Source: Glaciecola sp965660815 (lineage in GTDB: Bacteria > Pseudomonadota > Gammaproteobacteria > Enterobacterales > Alteromonadaceae). Taken from it: DNA of 64,000 bases. Position 1 is the stretch's first letter. The number at the start of each line of letters is the position of its first letter. Below are positions 42,924-51,773 of this stretch, one piece after another. Location: NCBI GenBank assembly GCA_965660815.1, contig CBFIBG010000021.1, positions 1-64,000 of the forward strand, read 5' to 3'. Made by a program: the position numbers and the translations under genes. Under the pieces are notes generated by a model. That model saw only the letters and a program-made list of their open reading frames with translations. It was not told the DNA's origin and ran no database searches.

Positions 42924-45900
42924 ATGAATAATACAACTACTCCAGACTCGTCAAGAAACAACCCCACAAGCGGCATCATTGCTTATTTTACTCGTAACCC
43001 AGTTGCTTCCAACTTGATGATGTTTATGATTATTTTACTGGGAATCTTTAGCTATTTTACCATCCAGAAACAAATGTTTCCGAATGTGGAAATAAACTAC
43101 ATTAATGCTTACATTACCTACCCTGGCGCGTCTCCTCAAGAAATAGAAGAATCAATCACCATAAAAATAGAAGAAGCGGTTAAGGACTTACCTGAGATCA
43201 AAAAGAGCATTGGCCGTTCGTGGCGAGGCGGTGGTCGAGTGACGATGGAGATACATCTCGACGAACATTTACCCGATGTTTTAGATAAGGTTAAATCTCG
43301 TATTGATAGTGTCGCCACTTTCCCAGCTGCAATGGAACCCATCACAGTTTCTCAACTTGAATTTCAACAAGAGGTTATGAGTCTTGCGCTTGTGGCAGAT
43401 TTACCCTTAACGGAATTGAAGCCTATAGCGAAACAAGTTGAAGATGAGTTGCTAGCGCTTAACAACGTACAACTAGCAGACGCTAGTACGCCCAACGATG
43501 AAATCGGCGTTGAAATATTGCCAGAGATGCTAAGAAAATATAATTTGACCATCAATGACGTAACTCAAGCGATTAGAAGATACTCAGCAAACTATTCAGC
43601 AGGTCAAATCCGCACAGACGCAGGTACAATAGCAGTCAGGGTTGAAAACCAATTTTACAATGGTGAAGAGTTCGCCAATATCCCAGTCAAATTGGGAGAT
43701 GGGGGTTCTAAAGTTCTATTGCGAGACGTCGCGACAATCATTGATGAATTTGAAGAAGGCGAACGTTATTTTAAATTCAACGGCCTAAACGCAATTTGGA
43801 TTGAAGTAAAAGCAACGAAAACTCAAGACATTATACCTGTCGCTAATTCTGTAAAGGCCTATCTCAAGCAACGCAACGAAACCTTACCCCAAGGCGTCGA
43901 GTTAGAAGCGGTAGTAGATTTTACATATTATCTAAATGGACGTTTAGATATGATGCTTAATAATTTAATGCAAGGTGCGGTGCTTGTGTTCTTAATGCTC
44001 ATGCTATTTTTGCGATTTAAGCTGGCATTTTGGGTAATGATTGGACTACCGGTGTGCTTTTTAGGCGCAATTGCACTTATGCCTGTGGTAGGCGTTACCA
44101 TCAATATCATGTCTTTGTTTGCATTCATAATGGTATTAGGTATTGTGGTAGACGATGCCATTGTTATTGGTGAAAGTGCTTATACCGAAATTGAACAGAA
44201 AGGAAATTCGGTTCACAATGTTGTCATTGGTGCGAAAAAAGTAGCGGTGCCTGCCACCTTTGGTGTGTTAACCACTATGGCCGTATTTGCCCCCGTTCTC
44301 TTTAGTAGCGGACCGTCTGCCGATTTCTTTTTCAATATTTCCGCAGTCGTCATTTTATGTTTGGCATTTTCACTCATCGAATCAAAATTGATATTACCTT
44401 CGCACATTGCGGGTTCTACGATCAAACCTCTTCCCACCAATAGTTGGCGACATAAATTCAATGAAAAGTTTTTTGGTTTTGTGAACGGCCCGTATAAAAG
44501 GTTTATTCGTTTCTGTACTCAATATCGTTGGTTTACGTTACTATTTTTTATCGCAATGTTAGCGATTGCACAGGCTCTAATTGCAGCTAACTTCGTGCGT
44601 ATGGTTCCTGAGCCAAAAGTTCCTCATGACTTTCCAAGTATTAACATTGAAATGAGCGAAACCATTTCAGATAAAGATACCATAGCTGCCCTTCAAACTA
44701 TTGAGCAGGTAATATTAGAGGTTGAAGAAGACATAAAAGCTGAGTATGGAAGCGGCATGGTCGCCGATATTATGGTGTTTAACCAAGGTCGAAACGAAGG
44801 TCAAATAATGGCTCCGCTGGTAGACGAGGACTCTCGTCACTTTAATACGTTTGAACTGGCTCGTAGATGGAGAGAAAAAATACCCGATATTTCTGGTATG
44901 AAATCTTTCACTATTAGAGACGATGTTAACGGTGGCGGCGATGGTGGTGAATTTGGCTACTTAATATTTGGTTCAGACCTAGCCACCTTGAACGAAGCCG
45001 GGCGCTATTTGATAAGTCAATTGCAAGAGCAAACTGGCGTATTCGATGTGAGCTCAACCATAGATCCTGCTAGCAAAGAAGTGCAAATGTCACTTAAGCC
45101 TGTGGCTTATGATCTAGGATTAGATTTGGCGACTATTGCCAGTCAAGTAGGTTCCAGTTTTTATGGTGGCGAAGCCCAACGAGTTCTGCGCAACGGCGAA
45201 GAAGTGAGAGTGATGGTGAGATATCCTCAACTAACACGTGAACGCTTTGCAGATCTGAAATATACGGTTATTACCACGCCTTCAGGCAGAGAGGTGATGC
45301 TGGGCGATGTAGTTGACCTTACTGAGGCACCGGGGATCAGTTATATCAGACGCGAGGGGGGGTTCAGAAGCGTATATGTGTGGGGATCCATTGATGAAGA
45401 AGTGATCGAGCCGAATGAAGTTGTCGAAAATATAAAAGACAACCTACTACCAGAAATGACGCAATTGTTCCCAGGTGTTAAGACTGAGCTAGGTGGAAAA
45501 ATTGAAGAGCAACAGGCTCAAGAGTTAGAACAGCTGATATTTTTCTTAACTGGGTTAGCGTTTGTTTATCTTTTACTTGCCATCCCTCTGAAAAGTTATG
45601 CTCAACCTTTGATCATCATGTCGGTCATACCCTTTAGTTTTACTGGAGCCATTTGGGGCCATTTCATGTTTGGGCTTGATATTAGCTTATTCTCATTCTT
45701 TGGCCTCATAGCAGCCGCTGGTGTTGTCGTAAACGACTCGTTGGTTATGACTGACTTTGTGAACACTCGCCGCTTAGAAGGGTATAGTGTTAAAGATGCA
45801 GTGATTGAGGCAGGTTGTGCACGTTTTAGGGCAATCACGCTAACGTCCATAACCACGTTCGTGGGCGTACTACCGATAATGTTTGAAACCAGTTTGCAAG

Positions 45901-46106
45901 CGGCTTTCGTTATCCCAATGGCAGTAGGTTTGGGCTTTGCGGTGATGTATGCAACCATTGTAACCTTAATACTGGTGCCTAGTTTATATATCATAGGTAA
46001 TGATATAGGACGAGGTTTCAGCTTTGTATTTGGAGGTTTTCGCAATAAATTTAAATCGAATAAAAAGCCAGCCGAGTTGGCTACAAACCGAGAAGAAAAT
46101 GCCTAG
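42924..46106 (+). CDS. RND-family efflux transporter permease
   Basis: Proton-driven inner-membrane exporter of 1060 residues, normal for hydrophobe/amphiphile RND pumps. The AcrB layout is clear: a first membrane helix, a large periplasmic loop, helices 2-6, helix 7, a second large loop and helices 8-12. The proton-relay pair Asp410-Asp411 is in GIVVDDAIVIGE, and the helix-10 counterpart reads GVVVNDSLVMTDF, without the lysine found in AcrB at this point. FAFIMVLG and TTMAVFAPVLF are further family motifs. Substrates cannot be told from sequence. A clear terminator follows, closing the two-gene operon. Confidence 0.93.
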   Translation: MNNTTTPDSSRNNPTSGIIAYFTRNPVASNLMMFMIILLGIFSYFTIQKQMFPNVEINYINAYITYPGASPQEIEESITIKIEEAVKDLPEIKKSIGRSWRGGGRVTMEIHLDEHLPDVLDKVKSRIDSVATFPAAMEPITVSQLEFQQEVMSLALVADLPLTELKPIAKQVEDELLALNNVQLADASTPNDEIGVEILPEMLRKYNLTINDVTQAIRRYSANYSAGQIRTDAGTIAVRVENQFYNGEEFANIPVKLGDGGSKVLLRDVATIIDEFEEGERYFKFNGLNAIWIEVKATKTQDIIPVANSVKAYLKQRNETLPQGVELEAVVDFTYYLNGRLDMMLNNLMQGAVLVFLMLMLFLRFKLAFWVMIGLPVCFLGAIALMPVVGVTINIMSLFAFIMVLGIVVDDAIVIGESAYTEIEQKGNSVHNVVIGAKKVAVPATFGVLTTMAVFAPVLFSSGPSADFFFNISAVVILCLAFSLIESKLILPSHIAGSTIKPLPTNSWRHKFNEKFFGFVNGPYKRFIRFCTQYRWFTLLFFIAMLAIAQALIAANFVRMVPEPKVPHDFPSINIEMSETISDKDTIAALQTIEQVILEVEEDIKAEYGSGMVADIMVFNQGRNEGQIMAPLVDEDSRHFNTFELARRWREKIPDISGMKSFTIRDDVNGGGDGGEFGYLIFGSDLATLNEAGRYLISQLQEQTGVFDVSSTIDPASKEVQMSLKPVAYDLGLDLATIASQVGSSFYGGEAQRVLRNGEEVRVMVRYPQLTRERFADLKYTVITTPSGREVMLGDVVDLTEAPGISYIRREGGFRSVYVWGSIDEEVIEPNEVVENIKDNLLPEMTQLFPGVKTELGGKIEEQQAQELEQLIFFLTGLAFVYLLLAIPLKSYAQPLIIMSVIPFSFTGAIWGHFMFGLDISLFSFFGLIAAAGVVVNDSLVMTDFVNTRRLEGYSVKDAVIEAGCARFRAITLTSITTFVGVLPIMFETSLQAAFVIPMAVGLGFAVMYATIVTLILVPSLYIIGNDIGRGFSFVFGGFRNKFKSNKKPAELATNREENA

Positions 46107-46129
46107 AAAGTAGGTAAGACAAAACAAGC

Positions 46130-46163
46130 AAGCCCTTATTGTTAAATACATAAGGGCTTTTTT
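46130..46163 (+). terminator. Rho-independent terminator of the RND operon
   Basis: A perfect 10-bp stem AAGCCCTTAT / ATAAGGGCTT with a 10-nt loop merges into a run of six T. It starts 24 nt after the permease stop. Confidence 0.9.
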
Positions 46164-46207
46164 ATTTAGCAGTGTTTGCCTATCACACTTTTTGATACAC
46201 TTTTATT

Positions 46208-46813
46208 ATGTCCTACGCAGTGCCTAACAACCAGGTGGAAATCCTGTATGAAGTCAAAAAGAGCAAATTTATCGCAAGGGCTCAATTCGCCAGTTCTCGA
46301 GACCAAGCGATGCAGCATTTAAAATCTGTTCAATCAGAATATCCAGATGCGAGACATCACTGTTGGGCATACGTTTTGGGTCACCCAGATTCACCTACCA
46401 GTGCAGCTATGGACGACGACGGTGAACCAAGTGGTACTGCAGGAAAGCCTATACTTAATGTGCTTCAGCATAAACACATTGGCGATATTATGGTGATCAT
46501 TACTCGGTATTTTGGCGGCATAAAGCTAGGAGCTGGAGGCTTGATTCGCGCCTACTCTGCTGCAACACAACTTGCCATAGATGAACTAAGTTTAAAAGAA
46601 GAGATAGTACTACAAACGATTGATTTAGTGATTGATTATCAACATGAACAGTTCGTTCGCCATTTAACTGGCAAAGCACAAGGACTAATTGCACAGTGCT
46701 ACTACCGAGATAACGTGTTGATGCGCATAAAATTACCTTTGCCGAATGTTGCAGATTTTGTAAGACGCGTTTCTTCTTTTGCCGTTATCAAAGACGATAA
46801 GAAACTGCCCTAG
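46208..46813 (+). CDS. yigZ: YigZ/IMPACT family protein
   Basis: A 201-residue protein of the UPF0029 family (YigZ in E. coli; IMPACT/Yih1 in eukaryotes). Conserved segments are KKSKFIARA, HHCWAYVLG, DDDGEPSGTAGKPIL and ITRYFGGIKLGAGGLIRAY. A structural role in RNA or protein binding during translation is suspected for the family, but no firm biochemical activity is known. No clear ribosome-binding site is seen before the ATG. It is a single gene before cheB. Confidence 0.92.
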   Translation: MSYAVPNNQVEILYEVKKSKFIARAQFASSRDQAMQHLKSVQSEYPDARHHCWAYVLGHPDSPTSAAMDDDGEPSGTAGKPILNVLQHKHIGDIMVIITRYFGGIKLGAGGLIRAYSAATQLAIDELSLKEEIVLQTIDLVIDYQHEQFVRHLTGKAQGLIAQCYYRDNVLMRIKLPLPNVADFVRRVSSFAVIKDDKKLP

Positions 46814-47040
46814 TGCCTTTGGCTTGTTAGTTTCAGCAAATTTAATGGTCCCAACACAACAATTTGATAAGACAAGGGCTTGTGCGCGTTTAATACCGAT
46901 AACTAAGCCATTAACTTTCCAGTCACACACTTTTATTCACTTATATGTAACTTTTGTCTTATTTAATTGTTAACTGCAGCCGATACCCATTTATAGAATT
47001 ATTTATCAACGCAAAGTTTTCACCTAGAGACCTATCCACT

Positions 47041-48114
47041 ATGGAAAAAGCACTTGTAGTTGATGATTCAGCGCTTATGCGCAGGTTCATTAAAGACACT
47101 TTACTAAAAGCAGGTTACATCGTTGAAACGGCGAATAACGGACAAGAATGTTTGGAAAAAATGGTAAGTTTCCAACCAGACGTGGTGACGTTAGACGTTA
47201 ACATGCCAGTGATGGATGGCATTGAGTGCTTAAAGCAATTGATGCACACAAAACCAACACCGGTCATAATGTGCTCATCGTTAACCAAACGAGGGGCTGA
47301 GGAAACTATTACGGCATTAGAGCTTGGAGCAATAGACTATCTCCCCAAACCTAATTCACTCTCTTCTAACGAGCTATTGGAGACTAAAAGTGTTCTCTTA
47401 CAGAAAATAAAAAATGCGTTGAACTCCAGCGTGAGGTTTCGAGCTCTTAGCCAAAAACCGACGTTTGCTACCCAAGGTTATAATAGATCAGATAACACAA
47501 CTCTGACCCCAAATAATATCGCTAACCGAGTGGAGCCAAGAGCTGCAGATATAATCGTTGTAGGTGTCTCTACTGGAGGCCCCAGTTGTTTGCAAGAAAT
47601 TTTACAAAAACTGCCCAATACATTCAAAGTGCCTATTGTTATTGCGCAGCATATGCCTGCCAGATTCACAGAAGTATTTTCTCAGCGATTAAACAAAATT
47701 TGCGCTCTCAGGGTGCATGAAGTAACTAACCATATGCTCTTGCAGAAAGGTCATGTTTACGTGGCAAAAGGCGACAAAGATATCAAGCTTAGTAAACAAA
47801 ATGGGAAGTATGCCGTCATGCCTATCGAATGTGATACAGAGCATTTATGGCACCCTAGCGTTTCTAGATTGGTCGACTCCGCATTAACTACTTTCAATCC
47901 CTCTAATATTATCTGTATACAACTAACTGGCATGGGCAACGATGGGGCGTCAAGTATGGCAGAAGCAAAACGGCGAGGCGCATTTTGCATTGCAGAGTCA
48001 GAACAGACATCGGTGGTTTATGGGATGCCCAAGTCGCTAGTTGATTTAAGCGGTGCAAACGTGAGCTTACCCAACGATAAAATAGCGGATTATCTTGGAA
48101 AACTTATTTTATAA
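47041..48114 (+). CDS. cheB: Chemotaxis response regulator / protein-glutamate methylesterase CheB
   Basis: Removes methyl groups from chemoreceptor glutamates (and can deamidate glutamines) when phosphorylated. The 357 residues from ATG 47041 contain a receiver domain (acid pocket Asp8-Asp9, phospho-Asp52 in LDVNMP, Lys103 in LPKPN), a linker of about 40 residues, and the methylesterase domain with its catalytic triad: Ser177 (GVSTGG), His204 (AQHMP) and Asp300 (MGNDGA). All key residues are present. The first in-frame ATG gives a protein of the usual length although the ribosome-binding site is weak. No cheA, cheW, cheR or receptor gene is next to it, so it is an orphan copy. Confidence 0.95.
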   Translation: MEKALVVDDSALMRRFIKDTLLKAGYIVETANNGQECLEKMVSFQPDVVTLDVNMPVMDGIECLKQLMHTKPTPVIMCSSLTKRGAEETITALELGAIDYLPKPNSLSSNELLETKSVLLQKIKNALNSSVRFRALSQKPTFATQGYNRSDNTTLTPNNIANRVEPRAADIIVVGVSTGGPSCLQEILQKLPNTFKVPIVIAQHMPARFTEVFSQRLNKICALRVHEVTNHMLLQKGHVYVAKGDKDIKLSKQNGKYAVMPIECDTEHLWHPSVSRLVDSALTTFNPSNIICIQLTGMGNDGASSMAEAKRRGAFCIAESEQTSVVYGMPKSLVDLSGANVSLPNDKIADYLGKLIL

Positions 48115-48222
48115 TCTCTTTTTTATGAATAATGACAGGGGCAATGTGAATTTCGCTTTTTTTAGTCGCAGAATTATCATTAAGCCGTAAATGTTAGGAT
48201 GAGCTCACCGATAATACCGAAT

Positions 48223-48262
48223 AAAAAACAATAAAGCCGTATCACCAGAGCAACACGACTTT
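48223..48262 (-). terminator. Probable terminator after the CoA-transferase operon
   Basis: On the minus strand AAAGTCGT pairs with ACGGCTTT (one G-T) around a 14-nt loop, followed by ATTGTTTTTT. It begins 19 nt after the subunit B stop. Confidence 0.75.
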
Positions 48263-48280
48263 AAATACAATCAGTTAATA

Positions 48281-48937
48281 TTACACATTCATTTCAGGTA
48301 CATCGTCTGGAACCACAAGCTCACCAGCAGTCAGTGATTTTATTTCCTCAACAGTCACGCCAGGTGCGCGTTCCCTCAAAATAAATTTCCCATCTGCAAT
48401 ATCCAATAGCGCTAAGTCGGTTAATACACGCTTGATACAGCCTTTACCTGTGAGTGGCAAGGTACATTCAGACAATAATTTTGACTGTCCAGACTTAGAG
48501 GCATGCGTCATGGTTACAATAATGTTGTCCGCACCGGCCACTAAGTCCATTGCGCCGCCCATACCTTTGATTAGTTTTCCAGGGATCATGTAAGACGCTA
48601 TATTGCCTTGGCAGTCTACTTCAAAAGCACCTAATACGGTTAGGTCTACGTGGCCTCCACGTATCATGGCGAAACTTTCTGCGGATGAAAATAAGGATGC
48701 CCCTGTGGCCATAGTAACCGTTTGTTTACCGGCATTTATTAAATCTGCATCAACTTCGTCCTCGGTCGGAAAACGCCCCATTCCTAATAAGCCGTTTTCT
48801 GACTGAAGCATAACTTGCATACCGTCAGGAATATAGTTAGCTGCTAATGTTGGGATCCCTATCCCTAGGTTAACATAAAACCCATCTTCAAATTCTTGCG
48901 CAACGCGCTGAGCAAGTTGTTCTCTTGATAAAGCCAT
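48281..48937 (-). CDS. 3-oxoacid CoA-transferase, subunit B
   Basis: Beta subunit of a heterodimeric CoA-transferase of family I (ScoB/AtoA type), swapping CoA between succinyl-CoA or acetyl-CoA and acetoacetate or related acids. The catalytic glutamate is Glu47 in QSENGLLGMG; NLGIGIPTLAANY and GGAMDLVAGADNIIVTMTHASK are further family segments. 218 residues is standard. AGGAGA before the ATG; 10 bp after subunit A, so translated as a pair. The exact acid pair used cannot be told. Confidence 0.92.
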   Translation of the reverse strand: MALSREQLAQRVAQEFEDGFYVNLGIGIPTLAANYIPDGMQVMLQSENGLLGMGRFPTEDEVDADLINAGKQTVTMATGASLFSSAESFAMIRGGHVDLTVLGAFEVDCQGNIASYMIPGKLIKGMGGAMDLVAGADNIIVTMTHASKSGQSKLLSECTLPLTGKGCIKRVLTDLALLDIADGKFILRERAPGVTVEEIKSLTAGELVVPDDVPEMNV

Positions 48938-48947
48938 TTTTCTTCTC

Positions 48948-49649
48948 CTATGCGCTGCGAACTGTGCGTTGTTCTATTCGTTTTTCAAACGTGCCTTTGA
49001 TAAGTCGATTTACATAAATGCCAGGCAAATGAATTTCATCCGGGTCTAACTCACCTACTTCAACAATTTCTTCAACTTCGACCACTGCTATTTTTCCTGC
49101 CGTGATTGCCATTGGATTGAAATTACGAGCCGTTTTTCGAAACATAAGATTACCATAACGATCTGCTTTCCAAGCTTTGCCAATAGAAAAGTCACCGATG
49201 ATCGCTTCTTCTAAAATATACTTACGACCATCAAACTCTCGCTCTTCTTTACCTTCTCCAACAGGAGTGCCGTAACCCGTTGCAGTATAGAATGCAGGTA
49301 TGCCTGCTCCGCCAGCACGCATCTTTTCGGCTAAAGTACCTTGGGGAGTCAACTCTACCTCTAGCTCGCCACTCATCATCTGTTTTTCAAACAATGCATT
49401 TTCGCCTACATAAGAGGCGATCATTTTTTTAATTTGTTTATCTTCAAGCAAAATGCCTAAGCCAAAACCGTCTACGCCAGCATTGTTTGACGCAACGGTC
49501 AAGCCTTTGGTGCCTTTGCGTTTTATTTCTTTAATCAGGTTCTCTGGAATACCACATAAACCAAAACCACCGGCGACTACCGTCATGTTGTCTTGAAGCC
49601 CGTCTAACGCTTCTTCGTAACTGGATACCACTTTGTCAAATCCCGACAC
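48948..49649 (-). CDS. 3-oxoacid CoA-transferase, subunit A
   Basis: Alpha subunit partner of the gene at 48281-48937 (ScoA/AtoD type), binding CoA. Segments VVAGGFGLCGIPENLI, ASNNAGVDGFGLG, LTPQGTLAEKMRAGGAGIPAFYT and FNPMAITAGKIAVVEVEEIVE are typical. The 233-residue product starts at a GTG (49649) with AGGAGA 6-7 nt upstream. It is the first gene of the two-gene operon and is divergent from a LysR regulator, which is therefore the prime candidate for its control. Confidence 0.92.
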   Translation of the reverse strand: MSGFDKVVSSYEEALDGLQDNMTVVAGGFGLCGIPENLIKEIKRKGTKGLTVASNNAGVDGFGLGILLEDKQIKKMIASYVGENALFEKQMMSGELEVELTPQGTLAEKMRAGGAGIPAFYTATGYGTPVGEGKEEREFDGRKYILEEAIIGDFSIGKAWKADRYGNLMFRKTARNFNPMAITAGKIAVVEVEEIVEVGELDPDEIHLPGIYVNRLIKGTFEKRIEQRTVRSA

Positions 49650-50125
49650 TCTGTTCTCCTAAAAGTTATCGTTAATCCACTATTTAAATAGGTGTTTAAA
49701 TTAATTGAAAAATGCAACCAACTTCGAACTAAGTTACTACCAAAGCGGTTACTGATAATGGGTTTGTGCTGCTTGGTACGAAGAATGTTCTAAAAATTTA
49801 TATAAATCAAATTGTATTTTTAAATTGATTGATAAATTTTATTTATTAATTTATTGTGATTGAGATCGACCTTATTTAACATATTATTTAACTTTTAAAA
49901 AACAATTGGTTACAACATTCACAATGAGCACTGTGATAGACGAGTATCATTTTTTCACTAATGGCGTATCAAAATATTGATAAGGCATCTTCAGCCTTAA
50001 TCGGTATTCCAAAGTTTTAATGATGAAAACTTATACAGAAAGCTATGCTCGAGTTGAGCGTGTTTTCGACGGTAAAACTTTCTTTTTTGGTTAACCGCTG
50101 AACAAAATTGACATAAAATACGACT
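49650..50125. other. Divergent region between CoA-transferase operon and lysR gene
   Basis: No gene is supported in these 476 AT-rich bases. An inverted repeat AATCAA-N14-TTGATT at 49805-49830, with flanking bases partly symmetric, is a candidate LysR-type binding site roughly 155-180 bp upstream of subunit A. Confidence 0.35.
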
Positions 50126-51028
50126 ATGAATATACCTATTAATCAAGTGAACGCCTTTTGCACGGTCGCGCGCACTGGCAGTTTTGCCCAGGCAGCTTTG
50201 CAACTGCACCTATCGCAACCAGCGTTGAGCATTGCTATACGCAATTTGGAACAATCCCTTGGCGGTAAGCTTCTAGATAGAACCACGAGAAACGTGGCTT
50301 TGACGCCAGAAGGGAAAGCATTTTTTCCCGTTGCAAAAAGGTTACTGTCAGATTGGGAACAGTCACTGACCGATGTTAAAAATCATTTTACATTGGCTCG
50401 AGGCAAACTAGAAATTGCGGCAATGCCTACCTATGCCACCAATTTGTTACCACATATTCTTTCCAATTTTCACTCTCAATACCCACATATCAATGTTACT
50501 GTGCACGATGTCATTGCAGAGTCTGTTATTGAACTGGTAAGAGAGTCCAGATGTGAACTCGGTATTACCTTTTTGCCAGCCGACGCCCCAGATCTGATAT
50601 TCACCCCTCTTTACGAGGACATATTCGTCGCCATCTTGCCAAAGAATCATGATTTACTAAAATATGATGTTGTTACTTGGAAGCAGCTATTAAAGTTTCC
50701 CCAAGTGAGTTTACAAAAGCCTGCAGGCACAAGAGCCTTGATTGACCAGGCACTGAAAAAGGAGTCGTTAGAGTTACTGCCTGTATTTGAATCACATCAA
50801 CTCGTAAGCATTGGGAAAATGGTGTCTCAAGGACTCGGGCTTAGTGTGGTACCAAGCACTAGCAAGGCTCAAATGCTTGAGATGGACCTAGAAGTGAGAG
50901 CGATTAAACATCCGAAAATTACACACAAGGTGGGTTTGATTGAAAAACGTCAACAAACTGTCTCCGCCGCATCTCAAGCAATAAAAGAATTAATTGTATT
51001 CAGCAAAGAAAATACCGTGGCAAATTAA
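50126..51028 (+). CDS. LysR-family transcriptional regulator
   Basis: A 300-residue regulator with an N-terminal winged helix-turn-helix (residues about 1-60: NQVNAFCTVARTGSFAQAAL, LSQPALSIAIRNLEQSLGGKLLDRT) and a C-terminal substrate-binding-like effector domain (from about 90). It diverges from the CoA-transferase operon, the usual layout for a LysR activator and its target, so control of ketone-body or short-chain acid use is a reasonable inference. It reads towards the GNAT/FAD-oxidase genes, 175 bp downstream, which could also be targets. Confidence 0.9.
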   Translation: MNIPINQVNAFCTVARTGSFAQAALQLHLSQPALSIAIRNLEQSLGGKLLDRTTRNVALTPEGKAFFPVAKRLLSDWEQSLTDVKNHFTLARGKLEIAAMPTYATNLLPHILSNFHSQYPHINVTVHDVIAESVIELVRESRCELGITFLPADAPDLIFTPLYEDIFVAILPKNHDLLKYDVVTWKQLLKFPQVSLQKPAGTRALIDQALKKESLELLPVFESHQLVSIGKMVSQGLGLSVVPSTSKAQMLEMDLEVRAIKHPKITHKVGLIEKRQQTVSAASQAIKELIVFSKENTVAN

Positions 51029-51202
51029 TTTGTCATTGCTCAATGTCTTTGATGAATTTACTTTCTCATCATCGCAATACGCAAGTCTGAAAATTGTGCA
51101 AGAAATATTTTATATTTGCCTGCATCGCTAGGGATTTTTATATGGCACTTTGATCGTTATTATTATAGGTTTTATGAACAAATTAAACCACTGAGAGTTT
51201 TT

Positions 51203-51772
51203 ATGCCTTTATCGTATGAGTTGCTAAAGCCTAAACATTTTAAACAAGTGATTGAATTAGGTAATTGGGTGCATGGTGATAACTACATGGATCAAGAGAC
51301 TTTGCATGATATTTACGAAAAAAGCTGGGATAACAGTATTAATGCAAGTTGGGTTGCATTAGATGACCAACAGTCTCTATTAGGCTTTAGACTTACCCTT
51401 GCCGCCAAAAATTGGGAAATAGATAAATGGTGTACACCCTCTTTATGGGGCGTAGACCCATCACATATTTGCTATTTCAAATGCAATACTGTTTCTCCAG
51501 AGGCAAGAGGGAAAGGTATTGGCTCTGCTTTATTACAAAAGTCTATAATGACGGCCAAAAAACAAGGCGCTGCAGGCGGACTTGCGCATATTTGGTTAGC
51601 TAGCCCAAATAATTCTGCGTTCAAGTATTTCAGCCGTAATGGTGGGGAGCTTGTGAAAGAGCATCCTAACAAATGGCAAATTCACAGCATCGAAGACGGT
51701 TATGACTGTCCAGTATGTGGCACGCTTTGCACTTGTAGCGCAGCTGAAATGCTCCTGACTTTTGATTCATAA
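51203..51772 (+). CDS. GNAT-family N-acetyltransferase with C-terminal cysteine cluster
   Basis: A 189-residue acetyl-CoA-dependent transferase. Motif A for acetyl-CoA pyrophosphate binding is VSPEARGKGIGSALLQ (residues 98-112). The ATG at 51203 is chosen because GAGAG lies 5-6 nt upstream; upstream in-frame starts have none. The C-terminus is unusual: Cys169, Cys172, Cys176 and Cys178 form CPVCGTLCTC, which looks able to bind a metal, and Cys77, Cys90 and Cys94 are also present. The stop lies one base before the ATG of the FAD oxidase, so the two are translationally coupled. Substrate unknown; a small amine is suggested by its neighbour. Confidence 0.85.
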   Translation: MPLSYELLKPKHFKQVIELGNWVHGDNYMDQETLHDIYEKSWDNSINASWVALDDQQSLLGFRLTLAAKNWEIDKWCTPSLWGVDPSHICYFKCNTVSPEARGKGIGSALLQKSIMTAKKQGAAGGLAHIWLASPNNSAFKYFSRNGGELVKEHPNKWQIHSIEDGYDCPVCGTLCTCSAAEMLLTFDS

Positions 51773-51773
51773 C

